Assembly: GCF_003711225.1 (NCBI RefSeq)
Contig: NZ_CP031030.1
Coordinates: 3,844,001 to 3,908,000 of the forward strand
Reading direction: 5' to 3'
Origin: Runella sp. SP2
Lineage (GTDB): Bacteria; Bacteroidota; Bacteroidia; Cytophagales; Spirosomataceae
Length of the DNA stretch: 64,000 nucleotides
A program made the position numbers and the translations under genes. Shown in pieces: positions 9,340-18,136 of this stretch. Under the pieces are notes generated by a model. The model saw nothing but the letters and a program-made list of their open reading frames with translations, was not told where the DNA came from and did no database searches. The stretch's first letter is position 1. Each line of letters starts with the position of its first letter.

Positions 9340-9742
9340 CGTACCTGAGGTTGCTCACAGTACTCGCCTATATTCGCAGCAGCGTCAGGTTGTGAGCAAC
9401 CTGAATCACCGCGTGCCTGAGATTGCTCATAACCTCAGTAATCGTCCATATTCGTAGCAGCGTCAGGTTGTGAGCAACCTGACCACAACGTGCCTGAGGT
9501 TGCCCACAACCTCAGTAATCGTCCATATTCGTAGCAGCGTCAGGTTGTGAGCAACCTGACCACAACGTGCCTGAGATTGCCCACAACCTCAGTAATCGTC
9601 CATATTCGTAGCAGCGTCAGGTTGTGAGCAACCTGACCACAACGTGCCTGAGGTTGCTCACAACCTCAGTACTCGTCCTCATCATTCGCAGCAACGTCAG
9701 GTTGTGAGCAACCTGACTCACGGCGTAAGAACCTGACTCACC
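9340..9742. repeat. Tandem array of 77-bp units, each with two hairpins
   Basis: The 424-bp gene-free gap between 9318 and 9743 is filled by about five head-to-tail copies; the word TGCCTGA recurs at 9414, 9491, 9568 and 9645, exactly 77 bp apart, and a diverged first copy (TACCTGA) starts at 9342. Every unit holds two short palindromes: CTGAGGTTG/CAACCTCAG and GTCAGGTTG/CAACCTGAC, each around a four-base centre (CTCA or CCCA; TGAG). Units abut with no unique spacers, so it is not CRISPR. The array lies between two convergent genes, the membrane protein gene on the plus strand and sdaA on the minus strand, and could fold into a row of hairpins on either transcript. Confidence 0.9.
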
Positions 9743-11125
9743 TTAGCACTCCGTCATACTCAGAGCCAAGCCCGCTTCGGATGTCTCTTTGTATTTTTTG
9801 GACATATCACGCCCCGTGGCACGCATGACTTTGATAACACTATCAAACGAAATTTTTTGCATTTCGGGGTCAATCGTCATGGCCAATAAATAGGCATTGT
9901 AGGCTTTGGCAGCCCCCATGGCGTTGCGCTCAATACACGGAATTTGTACATAACCACCAATGGGATCACAAGTCATCCCAAGATGGTGCTCGATGCCAAT
10001 CTCCGCCGCTGCTTCCACTTGGCCCATCGTTCCGCCATACGCATACATCAACATCGCCGCCCCCATGGCCGATGCCGTCCCGATTTCTCCCATACACCCC
10101 ATTTCTGCTCCCGAAATACTGGCATTGTGTTTGACCAAAAAACCGATGGCCGCCGCCGCCAGCATCCCTTCACGCATCTTTTGAGGCGAGTAATGGAAAT
10201 GGTTCTTCATCAAATACGTCAACCCTGGAAATACCCCAGATGCCCCCGAGGTTGGCGCCGTCACAACAATACTTCCTGCTGCGTTTTCTTCCGAAGCGGC
10301 CAAGCAATAAGCGTTTAAAAACATCAAAAAACTATCCGTTGTAGCGGCATGGAGTTTGGCTTTCTCGTATAACAAAGCTGCTTTCCGCTGCAAGCGAATA
10401 CTGCCAGGTAACAGCCCTTTGGCACGAATTCCCCGCTTGACAGCCTTGTGCATAAACTCTAAAATCTGGTCGATTTTTCGTATAATTTCTTTTTCGGATA
10501 CCCCCGTAATAGCCTGTTCATTTTGAATCATCAACTGCGCCAACGTCAGCTGGTGTGTTTTCAAATGTTTTTTTAATTCATCCATCGTACTGTAAGGATA
10601 CTTAGGCTCACCTTGGGCTGCTCCTTCGGGCAATTGACCTTTTTGTTGGATAAACCCCCCCCCTACCGAGTAATATTCCCCTTCCAGTAACACCTCTCCT
10701 TGTGCGCTGCACAACCGCAAAATCATGGTATTTGGGTGCGGGAAGTTGGCTTTACCTTTATGATAAATGATGCTCTGCGCCGAAATGGGCACTTCTACTC
10801 CCTGAAAAGTGACGTAGTACTGTTCATCTTCTTTTTTCATCAGGTCGCTCAAGTTTTTCGGGTCACAGGTATGCGGTTGCCATCCCAAAAGCCCTCCTAC
10901 GATGGCTCGGTCGGTACCGTGGCCTTTACCCGTAGCACTAAGTGAGCCATACAAGTGAATTTCGAGCGTGGCAGCACTTACGGCCGTTTCGATGGGCAAT
11001 AAGGCTAAATCTTGTAAAAAGCGATACGCTGCCTTCATTGGGCCAATGGTGTGTGAGCTCGATGGCCCAGGCCCCACTTTAAATAAATCGAACAGCGAGG
11101 TAGTGATGGTATTTTTGGAAGACAT
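9743..11125 (-). CDS. sdaA: L-serine ammonia-lyase (dehydratase), iron-sulfur type
   Basis: 460 aa, the single-chain form with beta and alpha domains fused as in E. coli SdaA. It deaminates L-serine to pyruvate and ammonia in the cytoplasm with a [4Fe-4S] cluster. The N-terminal beta domain opens with FDLFKVGPGPSSSHTIGPMKAA, the family signature; the alpha domain has APTSGASGVFPG and the cluster cysteines in AEMGCMGEIG, TCDPIGG and IPCIERNAMGA. It is monocistronic, with a -7 element at 11161-11168. The downstream side is the 77-bp repeat array, convergent with the membrane protein gene. Confidence 0.97.
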   Translation of the reverse strand: MSSKNTITTSLFDLFKVGPGPSSSHTIGPMKAAYRFLQDLALLPIETAVSAATLEIHLYGSLSATGKGHGTDRAIVGGLLGWQPHTCDPKNLSDLMKKEDEQYYVTFQGVEVPISAQSIIYHKGKANFPHPNTMILRLCSAQGEVLLEGEYYSVGGGFIQQKGQLPEGAAQGEPKYPYSTMDELKKHLKTHQLTLAQLMIQNEQAITGVSEKEIIRKIDQILEFMHKAVKRGIRAKGLLPGSIRLQRKAALLYEKAKLHAATTDSFLMFLNAYCLAASEENAAGSIVVTAPTSGASGVFPGLTYLMKNHFHYSPQKMREGMLAAAAIGFLVKHNASISGAEMGCMGEIGTASAMGAAMLMYAYGGTMGQVEAAAEIGIEHHLGMTCDPIGGYVQIPCIERNAMGAAKAYNAYLLAMTIDPEMQKISFDSVIKVMRATGRDMSKKYKETSEAGLALSMTEC

Positions 11126-11160
11126 ATAGTAGTTTGTAAAATGAAGTGCGAGATTGTTGC

Positions 11161-11168
11161 CAAAAATA
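11161..11168 (-). promoter_or_regulatory. Candidate -7 element of the sdaA promoter
   Basis: The minus strand reads TATTTTTG (TAnnTTTG consensus) 35 bp before the sdaA ATG. A TTTG at 11185-11188 lies upstream with a spacing of 16, slightly short of the usual 19-21. Confidence 0.4.
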
Positions 11169-11174
11169 CAAGAA

Positions 11175-11211
11175 AAAACGCGAACAAATCAGCTAGATTC
11201 GTTCGCGTTTT
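11175..11211 (-). terminator. Rho-independent terminator after the HTH protein gene
   Basis: A 16-bp stem with one mismatch (AAAACGCGAACGAATC on the minus strand, five-base loop) is followed on the minus strand by a T-run. It lies 24 bp after the stop of the gene ending at 11235 and separates it from sdaA. Confidence 0.75.
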
Positions 11212-11234
11212 AAAGTATTAGATGCCTTATTTTT

Positions 11235-11690
11235 CTACTCTTCGATTCCTTCTTCGTAGGTACTTGTGCGTGAAAATATAGCATCTCTTAGTTTCTTTTG
11301 CTTCCATTTAGGAATAATGTTCGGGTTTTTGAAAATTACTTGCAACAATAATTTTTGCGTAATCGTCAAATATCGGCTCACTTTTGGTTGGTCCATCCCA
11401 AAGGTTTCGGCCAATTCCTCTTGCAAAACACCTCCTTTGAGGTACGTCAGCACGAACAGAAGTGCATCTCTCGAGTCACTGAAAATGCTGTTTTTACGGA
11501 CAGAAATTTGCTTTCTTTGGCGCTGCTGCCCTGTAAATGTGAAAAAGTAGAAATACAATTGCCATTCTTCGCGAAAAGCATAGTACAAAGCCAAAAACTC
11601 TTCGTTTTTAAGCCCCGTCAGTCTCCTAAGACCTTGTTCATCGGCCTCAAGCTCGTTGTAGCGCCTTACTGGCATAAAGTTCATTGTCAT
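11235..11690 (-). CDS. Orphan transposase-type HTH protein (IS5-like N-terminal domain)
   Basis: 151 aa. The middle resembles the HTH_Tnp_4 domain that opens many IS5-family transposases (about 60-120, with DALLFVLTYLKGGVLQEELAETFGM and QPKVSRYLT as the helix-turn-helix). The DDE catalytic domain that should follow is missing: the frame ends after EEGIEE and a terminator comes next, with no second frame encoding a DDE part before sdaA. I see no terminal inverted repeats or target duplications. It may be a leftover of an insertion sequence or a domesticated DNA-binding protein; the intact frame and own terminator favour something expressed. Confidence 0.65.
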   Translation of the reverse strand: MTMNFMPVRRYNELEADEQGLRRLTGLKNEEFLALYYAFREEWQLYFYFFTFTGQQRQRKQISVRKNSIFSDSRDALLFVLTYLKGGVLQEELAETFGMDQPKVSRYLTITQKLLLQVIFKNPNIIPKWKQKKLRDAIFSRTSTYEEGIEE

Positions 11691-11758
11691 GATGATGTAA
11701 AATTGAGAATGGGTGTGTTTGATTAATTTTTGAAAATGGGTTGATTATGAAATATAGG

Positions 11759-12742
11759 TTAGCTTGCGTTTCGTAACATTGTTGACGGGTTGACCAAAAA
11801 CCTTTTCTTAAAAGCTTTATCAAAATTGGCCGTACTGGTATAGCCCAACTGCGACGCTATTTCTGAAATTGTCCACTTTTTTTCCAACAATTGGTTTTTT
11901 GCTTCGTCTAGTTTCAGGTTTAAATAATACTCATACGGGGAAGCACCAAATCGAATTTTGAAACACTTCTTAAACTTTGAGATACTCATACCCGCCTCTT
12001 TTGCCAAGAAATCAATCGAGGGTAAAACCTTGTTTGCTCCAAAAAACTGTGCCTCTATAGATTCTATTTTCTGTAAATCCTGCCCATTCAACTGGCAGGC
12101 AACCGACTTTTTTCCTCTCAACTGCGAACTTAAATCCGCAATTAACTGCAAGCACTTTGCCTGCAACATCAGTTTCCAGTTGAATGCCCCTACGTTATCA
12201 ACCAAATCCTCAATCCAGTCGGGATAAGTACTGATGCACAAAAAACTCGCTGATTCTGACATCAATAATTCCCGTAACTTAGATTCATCAGGTTCGACCG
12301 ACTCGCTAATTCCTAGTTGCTCGCACAGCCAATCCCTGTGTAGATTTACCGACAGTACACTGGTTTCTTGACTGGCCTCTAGCTCCAAATCGACAATCAT
12401 ACTTGAACTAAAAAAAACGCCAGAAGTACGTGATTCGATTACTCTTACCTCTCCTGATTCGTTTATTAATTCCAACTTGTGTTTTCGAGACGACTTGACT
12501 AATTGGAGCGTCCAATATTCATTTGTCCCAAAATTCTCCTTACAAAAACCCAATGGTTGCTGAGTCACCAATTTTCCAACAAATGGAATGAAGTTTTTGT
12601 TATAAGGCACCGTGTTGACCCTCAAAAAAGAGTCTTCATAACGAACTGTAAAGGTTGTCGCAGTTTCGGGGATTGTACCTAGCTGCATAGCGAGTTCTTC
12701 TAACCATTTTTCGGATGGTTGAATCTTAAAATTGATTTTCAT
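11759..12742 (-). CDS. AraC-family transcriptional regulator, 327 aa
   Basis: The C-terminal AraC/XylS domain (about 225-325) has two helix-turn-helix motifs: SIDFLAKEAGMSISKFKKCF and WTISEIASQLGYTSTANFDKAFKKRF. The N-terminal 200 residues are a soluble sensor region of unknown ligand with no membrane segment. This type (PchR-like in layout) often responds to small molecules such as siderophores or hormones. It is alone on its transcript, upstream of the HTH protein gene and downstream of a second AraC gene on the same strand, separated by 119 bp. Targets unknown. Confidence 0.9.
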   Translation of the reverse strand: MKINFKIQPSEKWLEELAMQLGTIPETATTFTVRYEDSFLRVNTVPYNKNFIPFVGKLVTQQPLGFCKENFGTNEYWTLQLVKSSRKHKLELINESGEVRVIESRTSGVFFSSSMIVDLELEASQETSVLSVNLHRDWLCEQLGISESVEPDESKLRELLMSESASFLCISTYPDWIEDLVDNVGAFNWKLMLQAKCLQLIADLSSQLRGKKSVACQLNGQDLQKIESIEAQFFGANKVLPSIDFLAKEAGMSISKFKKCFKIRFGASPYEYYLNLKLDEAKNQLLEKKWTISEIASQLGYTSTANFDKAFKKRFLVNPSTMLRNAS

Positions 12743-12861
12743 TTTGGTACATACTTATGGTGCGTGAAACAAATGTGTTTTAAAACATAAATTTTCGACC
12801 AAAGTTCGGGTAAAGTATGTAGCACAAATGAACATACAAAAGCGCAACAAACACTCTAAAA

Positions 12862-13950
12862 TTATAATTCTGAAGTAGATTTTATAGAATCTTTGAATTT
12901 TTTGGGAGAAAGACCCGTGTTTTTTTTGAAAACTGTGTAGAAAGATGACTCCGAATTGAAGCCAGAGTCAATCGCAATGGCAAACATAGTAGCTGTTTCG
13001 TTGCCAGGTTCTAACAACAACTGCTTGGCACGGTTGATGCGATATACATTTAGAAGTTCATTAAAATTAAGCTCCCATTCGCGGTTAATGATATAAGATA
13101 GGTGGTGCGGGTTCATGCCAATTTCTTTGGCAAAGTCGCTGAGAGATAACTTTACGTTTAGATATAATTCTTTGGTTTCAAGGGCTTCTTTTACGCGTTG
13201 TACGTATTCTTCTCGCAACTCTGGCGCTAATTCTTTTTTCGGACTAAGGGTATTGGTCGCACTGGCAATACGAACCGCGTGAAATCGCTCGTCTTTGACT
13301 TCAATAGGCAGCGATACCGCAGGAACCCCCGCCTGAAACCATTCCATTGTCACGGCCAAAATAGTCAGTGCACTTATCAAACCTACCACAGTTAAAGAGA
13401 CATATTGGGGTACAACAAAGAATACCTCAACTCCCATAATTAAAATACATGTTAATATACCACCAATCTGTCCCTGAATACTATAAAAAAGTTTGTCTTT
13501 GGTAGCTATTTCGTAATGTTTAAATACCAAAGTCTCAAGGTATATGGCCGTACCGACATTGAACAGAAAAGCCCCTCCGAGTGCCGTAAAGAAGAACGTA
13601 CTTTGGTAAAAATTATCGTGTTGAACCATTCCAGCAGCATACATATAAGAAAACGCCTTCACATACAAGCCCGCTGGTACCAACAACCACTTGGCCGAAA
13701 ACGCCTCAGTCCGCCCCAATGCAGTCCGAACCGACTGTACAAGGGCCACAGGAATCAACAACAACAGCGTTTCGGGAATCCAGCGCATAAATCCTTTCAT
13801 CATACTGATTGGAAGCAAAGAAAAAGCCTGGTGGATGCCCAAAATCACAAAAATAGCCCCTAAATAGTAGGGGTAGCTCTCTTTTTTAAAGCGAAAACAA
13901 AGCACACTCGCCCACAAGCACAGCCCAATATTGATGATGTTTGCTCCCAT
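12862..13950 (-). CDS. Membrane-anchored AraC-family regulator, 362 aa
   Basis: Seven hydrophobic segments occupy residues 3-215 (for example INIGLCLWASVLCF, LLLLIPVALV, VFFVVPQYVSLTVVGLISALTILAV), followed by a cytoplasmic linker and a C-terminal AraC domain (about 255-358) with LSLSDFAKEIGMNPHHLSYIIN and MFAIAIDSGFNSESSFYTVFKKNTGLSPKKF. The arrangement is the 7TM-AraC type of Bacteroidota, in which a membrane sensor is fused to the DNA-binding domain. It has a 206-bp upstream gap and probably its own promoter. Ligand and targets are unknown. Confidence 0.9.
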   Translation of the reverse strand: MGANIINIGLCLWASVLCFRFKKESYPYYLGAIFVILGIHQAFSLLPISMMKGFMRWIPETLLLLIPVALVQSVRTALGRTEAFSAKWLLVPAGLYVKAFSYMYAAGMVQHDNFYQSTFFFTALGGAFLFNVGTAIYLETLVFKHYEIATKDKLFYSIQGQIGGILTCILIMGVEVFFVVPQYVSLTVVGLISALTILAVTMEWFQAGVPAVSLPIEVKDERFHAVRIASATNTLSPKKELAPELREEYVQRVKEALETKELYLNVKLSLSDFAKEIGMNPHHLSYIINREWELNFNELLNVYRINRAKQLLLEPGNETATMFAIAIDSGFNSESSFYTVFKKNTGLSPKKFKDSIKSTSEL

Positions 13951-14100
13951 TTTCTGTGTAGCGTCAGCTATTTTGTATATAAAAAAACTTCGGTTTAAAG
14001 ACGTTTATATTCCAAAATAAACACATTTTAATTAAATTTTCATGTTTTAATTTCTTTTTTTAACCTCTTGGGCTATTCATCTTCATTTTTTTTCAACAAA

Positions 14101-14130
14101 AATAAAGCCCCCTTTTCAGAAGGCTTTATT
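14101..14130 (-). terminator. Terminator after the CarboxypepD_reg-like lipoprotein gene
   Basis: AATAAAGCC pairs with GGCTTTATT around a 12-base loop. On the minus strand it is followed by TTTTG, 27 bp after the lipoprotein stop at 14157. Confidence 0.65.
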
Positions 14131-14156
14131 CATACTTCTCCTATCTTCAATGAACA

Positions 14157-14987
14157 TTATTTATTCATCAGATAGTAATAATATTCGTTGGGGGAAATCA
14201 AGCCGTTTTCGTATGAACCCGACCCACCTTCGGGCTTAAAGTAATACTCCGCACTGGGCAAAAACTCATCCGAACTTCCACTCGCCACATGTACTGCTTT
14301 TTTTACTCCGTTTTTAAGGCTTGAAACCGTGATTTTATATTTTGTGGCGGGAATATCATTCAAATAATACGCCTGCCCAACCCCTGAAGCAATCGTAAAT
14401 TTGCGCTCAATAGTTTTACCAACCGCCGATGTGCCGTCAAGGTATTTAGCTTCTGCTACGGGGGTAAACAAAACCGACACTTCGGTTCCTGCGGGCATCT
14501 CGTCGGTAAAGGCGTTGTAGTTGATAAATTTGATGGTACCGCCAAAATAACCTGTACCGTTTTCTTTGCTTGCGACCCTGTCAGGAATTCGTCCGCTCAG
14601 TTTCCAAACAAAATCTTTCGTTGTACCACTTGCGGGTACATTAAACGCGTCATAATCGCTTTCTTTTTCCATTCCCAACCTGATTTGGTAGAGTTGGTCT
14701 TCAAACACTGATTCTTTCCAAGCGTATATTTTGTACCCTCCAATAGCGCTGACCGTCACACTATACTTACCCGCCTCATTGGTAGTGGCTGTATAGTGTA
14801 TATTGTTTCCGTTTGGGTTTTCGACTCTAATCCTCGCTCCTCTTATTGGGTTGCCAGCGGCATCCTTTACAGTACCGCTAATGGTGTAAGGTTGTGCATT
14901 GTCGGGGTTCATGGGAGTAACCTCGCAAGACATTACTAATAATCCTGCTAACAAAAAAAAGAGTGCTGTTAATGTTGACTTTGTCAT
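14157..14987 (-). CDS. Lipoprotein with carboxypeptidase-regulatory-like domain, 276 aa
   Basis: The signal sequence ends in the lipobox LVMSC (Cys at residue 21), so the protein should be lipid-anchored. Residues about 34-95 (ISGTVKDAAGNPIRGARIRVEN, then TTNEAGKYSVTV) match the beta-sandwich CarboxypepD_reg-like fold found in surface proteins of Bacteroidota. The remaining 180 residues are beta-rich without a recognised motif. It lies 46 bp after the S41 peptidase gene and may be the last gene of the 17400-14157 operon. A surface adhesion or binding role is possible but not shown. Confidence 0.8.
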   Translation of the reverse strand: MTKSTLTALFFLLAGLLVMSCEVTPMNPDNAQPYTISGTVKDAAGNPIRGARIRVENPNGNNIHYTATTNEAGKYSVTVSAIGGYKIYAWKESVFEDQLYQIRLGMEKESDYDAFNVPASGTTKDFVWKLSGRIPDRVASKENGTGYFGGTIKFINYNAFTDEMPAGTEVSVLFTPVAEAKYLDGTSAVGKTIERKFTIASGVGQAYYLNDIPATKYKITVSSLKNGVKKAVHVASGSSDEFLPSAEYYFKPEGGSGSYENGLISPNEYYYYLMNK

Positions 14988-15033
14988 TGTACGTTAATGT
15001 TTTAAAATTTTGTAAATACGGTTGAGCAAGCTT

Positions 15034-16044
15034 TCATTGTCTCAACCAGTTGATGGCTGCTTTTACTATTTCATCCTGCATCAATTCCTGAAAGGACTCT
15101 TGACCGTGGATGGGGCTATTGGGGTAGATGGTCTCTGGGAAACAAACCTTCGACGCATCGGCAATACGAGCGGTAGAAATAAGGAAATAAGTCTTGTTGT
15201 CGTTGAAAACAAATCCATTGGTGGCATTCGCTAGACCCGCTGTAGGCGCTCCCATAAGTACGGTGTTGGTGCGTTTGCTGAAAACTGCCGCAGTTATCTC
15301 ACCTGAACTGGCAGTGCCTGGCCCTATCAGTACGGCTACTTTCGCAGCTGGAAGTTGGACCATTTTGTCTTTGATAATCGCCTGCACTTGACCATCTATC
15401 AAAAAATCACCATTTTTAAACGATGCCTCGTCACTAGCTTCCCCATTTTTACTGATATAATAACTGACGACCCCCTCACTAAAAAATGGAGCCAAGCCTG
15501 CTAACATAGGTCGAATATTCCCGCCGCTATTCAGACGTAGGTCTATCATCCATCCTTTGGGGCGTTGTTTGTGGAGTTTGGCCACTTCGTCATACAACCA
15601 GTTGGCATACCAGTCAATCTGCTTTTGCCCTTTTGCCCCCATAAAGGGTACTACAAAATAGGCAAACCCATCAATCATTCGGGGGGCAATCTGCGGCCCG
15701 CGTTTCCATGCTGCTTTGAGCGAATCCGAATACCTTTCAACCAGTGCTGCATTGTCTAGCCTAAACGAGTTATCCTCATGGTAGAAAGCCGCGTGCATGT
15801 CACCTAGTGATTCAAAAACTACTTTCAGCGCCTCGAAGGCTTCTGCCTTTGTTTTGGCTTTTGCTCGTACTTCAGCTTCTTTTTCCTTCCAATTGACACG
15901 ATTGGCATACAAGGCGTTGTTTTTCAATACGATCAGGCAGGTATCAAGGTACGTTTGCACCGAGTCAGGCATCTGGGCTTTCCCTTGGTAGGCAAGGACA
16001 GTCAGCAATAATACCGTCATCAAGCAGTTATATTTGCTTCGCAT
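15034..16044 (-). CDS. S41-family serine peptidase, exported
   Basis: 336 aa with a signal peptide (cleavage after GKAQ, residue 24). The peptidase domain (about 120-320) shows the S41 features: DLRLNSGGNIRPM (oxyanion region, about 168-180) and GPGTASSGEITAAVF with the catalytic serine in the Ser-Ser-Gly-Glu stretch (246-249). There is no PDZ domain, so it is shorter than CtpA and closer to the tricorn-core/IRBP-like S41 group. It starts 9 bp after the ZU5-like lipoprotein and is surely co-transcribed with it. Its substrate in the periplasm is unknown. Confidence 0.9.
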   Translation of the reverse strand: MRSKYNCLMTVLLLTVLAYQGKAQMPDSVQTYLDTCLIVLKNNALYANRVNWKEKEAEVRAKAKTKAEAFEALKVVFESLGDMHAAFYHEDNSFRLDNAALVERYSDSLKAAWKRGPQIAPRMIDGFAYFVVPFMGAKGQKQIDWYANWLYDEVAKLHKQRPKGWMIDLRLNSGGNIRPMLAGLAPFFSEGVVSYYISKNGEASDEASFKNGDFLIDGQVQAIIKDKMVQLPAAKVAVLIGPGTASSGEITAAVFSKRTNTVLMGAPTAGLANATNGFVFNDNKTYFLISTARIADASKVCFPETIYPNSPIHGQESFQELMQDEIVKAAINWLRQ

Positions 16045-16053
16045 ACCAGCCGA

Positions 16054-17400
16054 TTAAATGGTCTTTTTAAATCTAAATTTGCCAGATAGGCTTTTGCTCG
16101 AAGGTTTTTGGCAATACCCAAAACTAAACAGTGTGACCGTAAACTCCCCCTCAAAATACTCTCCTTTTCTGTTCGGAACCGCTTTCATGTTTAGAGCTCC
16201 AGGTGAAAAATAGAGTTCTGGGTCTTTACCGCTACAGTCTTTGGGGCGCATTACAATCATGCCACCTTTTCCCTCACTTTGTGTCAACTCAATGACCGCA
16301 GCCCCTGGCGTACCGTGAAGATTGTATTTAAACCCTCCCACGCTTCCGTCATAGGTATATAAAGAAAGATTATAACCATTAGGAAAGTGAGCGACAAGCT
16401 GCGAACCAACTAGCTGTATAAATTCGCCCGAAAAATCAAGCGCTGACATTTCACTCCCGTTTTCACTTATTATAAAATACCCCTCTGGATAAATAACCAC
16501 GGGCTGAATTATCTGCATTTGCTGCACGGTATTTCCGAGGTTATCTTTTCCAAGATCTCCATTGAGTGTAACATTTATATAAACCCGCTCAATCTTATCT
16601 ACTTTTGCAGGGGCTTCATAAACGATGGATGCTGCACCAGAGTTAACCATCAACTTGCCCTTTTTAGGGCTGTAATCCCAGCTTGCTTTCTTTATGACAT
16701 GACCATAACCTACATCAGGCAACTGAATCTGACTGTAATCCTCATCATATTTATCTTGAAGAGTAGCTTTCAATTCGATGGCGATTTCCTCTCCCTGATC
16801 AAGACTTATTTCCCCGTTCAGAAGTTTGTTATCTGAGTACAAATCATATTGTGAATAAAAAGTCCAATCGCTGAAGTGCGACGTTTGTACCGTCAACGTT
16901 TTATTTTGACGGTTGCCTTTGGTTTTATTGGCCCAATAAAAATTCCCATCCTTATCTTGGTAAGCCAAAAACAACATATCGGGATTGGTACCCTCCATCG
17001 AGATTTTATCGTAATGATAGGTAAGAGTAACAGGTTTTTTGAAGTCCACATTCTCGGGCAACAACCTAAAAGACTTGCTCCTAGATTTGAGGACATTTTC
17101 AACTTCTTGTACGCTAAAAGTCGTGGCTACATCGACAGCACCCGCAGGAACCTCAATCGTCATGGTACCGTCTGTACTGGTCAGTATGCCACCCTCTTTA
17201 CCTATCTGTGCCGTGGCAGTTTCACCGATAGGCTTGCCATGTGGCAGCTGCAAAGGAGGACTAGGCGTGTCTGGATTTTGGGAATTGATGTTGTTTCTCT
17301 CGCACGAAAAACAAATAAACAGTGCACACAAAACACTGAAAGAGAAGAAGAAAGCACGCCATAAGCTGGGCTTTCGGGGAGTTGTTTTCTTGGATTTCAT
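16054..17400 (-). CDS. Lipoprotein with ZU5-like domain, 448 aa
   Basis: The hydrophobic signal (about 15-32) ends in FICFSC, a lipobox. Residues about 60-130 (IGKEGGILTSTDGTMTIEVPAGAV, then KPVTLTYHYD) match the ZU5 beta-sandwich found in bacterial surface lipoproteins. The remaining 300 residues are beta-rich with no catalytic motif. It is the first gene after the response-regulator terminator and is followed at 9 bp by the S41 peptidase. I infer an envelope role, possibly as a partner of the peptidase; nothing in the sequence proves it. Confidence 0.8.
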   Translation of the reverse strand: MKSKKTTPRKPSLWRAFFFSFSVLCALFICFSCERNNINSQNPDTPSPPLQLPHGKPIGETATAQIGKEGGILTSTDGTMTIEVPAGAVDVATTFSVQEVENVLKSRSKSFRLLPENVDFKKPVTLTYHYDKISMEGTNPDMLFLAYQDKDGNFYWANKTKGNRQNKTLTVQTSHFSDWTFYSQYDLYSDNKLLNGEISLDQGEEIAIELKATLQDKYDEDYSQIQLPDVGYGHVIKKASWDYSPKKGKLMVNSGAASIVYEAPAKVDKIERVYINVTLNGDLGKDNLGNTVQQMQIIQPVVIYPEGYFIISENGSEMSALDFSGEFIQLVGSQLVAHFPNGYNLSLYTYDGSVGGFKYNLHGTPGAAVIELTQSEGKGGMIVMRPKDCSGKDPELYFSPGALNMKAVPNRKGEYFEGEFTVTLFSFGYCQKPSSKSLSGKFRFKKTI

Positions 17401-17423
17401 ACCTATTTTTTTTGTACAAAATT

Positions 17424-17454
17424 ATGCCCATTGCCACTCAGCAGCAATGGGCAT
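17424..17454 (-). terminator. Hairpin terminator after the NarL-type regulator
   Basis: Perfect 11-bp arms ATGCCCATTGC and GCAATGGGCAT flank a nine-base loop, with AATTTTG following on the minus strand. It separates the two-component pair from the downstream lipoprotein-peptidase genes. Confidence 0.6.
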
Positions 17455-17488
17455 ATCCCCTCAAATTCATAGGTAGTAATGCTTATAA

Positions 17489-18136
17489 TTAGGCACTTAT
17501 GTGCTCAATAGCAAAGCGAAGTAGGCTATTTTTGCCGCTGAGATCCAATTTTTTGGCAATATTCATTCGGTGGTTGGAAACCGTCTTTTCACTGATAAAC
17601 AACTCTTCGGCTATTTCTTTGGTGGACTTATACTGCGCCACTTTTTCCAAAATATTCATTTCGGAAGGCGTGAGCGATTCGAGTCGAAAAGAGACATCGT
17701 TTCGGTTTCGGTTTTTGTGTTTCAACAAAAAAGACGACATTTCTGGACTGATGTACGATTGATAACGGTTGACGGCAGCAATGGCATTGATGATGTCCAC
17801 CACTGCATTTTCCTTTAATACATAGCCCGACACCCCTATTTCCAATGCCTTCAAAAAGCCATCCCTTGCTTTGTGCATGGTAAGCAAAATAATAGCGACC
17901 CCAGGTTTCTTGGCCAGAATCTGCTCCGCTACTTGCAATCCATTAGCCCCAGGCATGTCTATATCTAAGATAGCCATGTCAATATCATAAATCAGGGCCA
18001 AACGAATAGCCTCTGTGCCATTATCTGCTTTACAAACCACCTCCAATTGGGGTTTGTCCTCGATCACTTCCTGCAACCCTTTCAGAAAAATCGGGTGATC
18101 GTCAGCTATCAGAATTTTGATTTTTTCATTGTCCAT
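17489..18136 (-). CDS. NarL/FixJ-type response regulator
   Basis: 215 aa. The receiver domain has the acidic Asp12-Asp13, phosphoacceptor Asp58 in AILDIDMPGANG and Lys in GYVLKENA. The LuxR-type HTH (about 150-210) reads LTPSEMNILEKVAQYKSTKEIAEELFISEKTVSNHR. The gene overlaps the 3' end of the kinase gene by 11 bp, so the two form an operon and a cognate pair. A terminator follows, so control of the neighbouring lipoprotein and peptidase genes is possible but would act through a separate promoter. Confidence 0.95.
   Translation of the reverse strand: MDNEKIKILIADDHPIFLKGLQEVIEDKPQLEVVCKADNGTEAIRLALIYDIDMAILDIDMPGANGLQVAEQILAKKPGVAIILLTMHKARDGFLKALEIGVSGYVLKENAVVDIINAIAAVNRYQSYISPEMSSFLLKHKNRNRNDVSFRLESLTPSEMNILEKVAQYKSTKEIAEELFISEKTVSNHRMNIAKKLDLSGKNSLLRFAIEHISA

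Noticed and set aside
9164-9457. 97-residue plus-strand frame running into the tandem repeats
   Set aside because: It overlaps the real membrane-protein gene in another frame and its second half is translated repeat.
9340-9742. CRISPR array
   Set aside because: The 77-bp copies abut and contain no unique spacers; repeats are far longer than CRISPR repeats and no cas genes are near.
11235-11690. Complete insertion sequence
   Set aside because: No DDE domain, terminal inverted repeats or target duplications could be seen around the frame.
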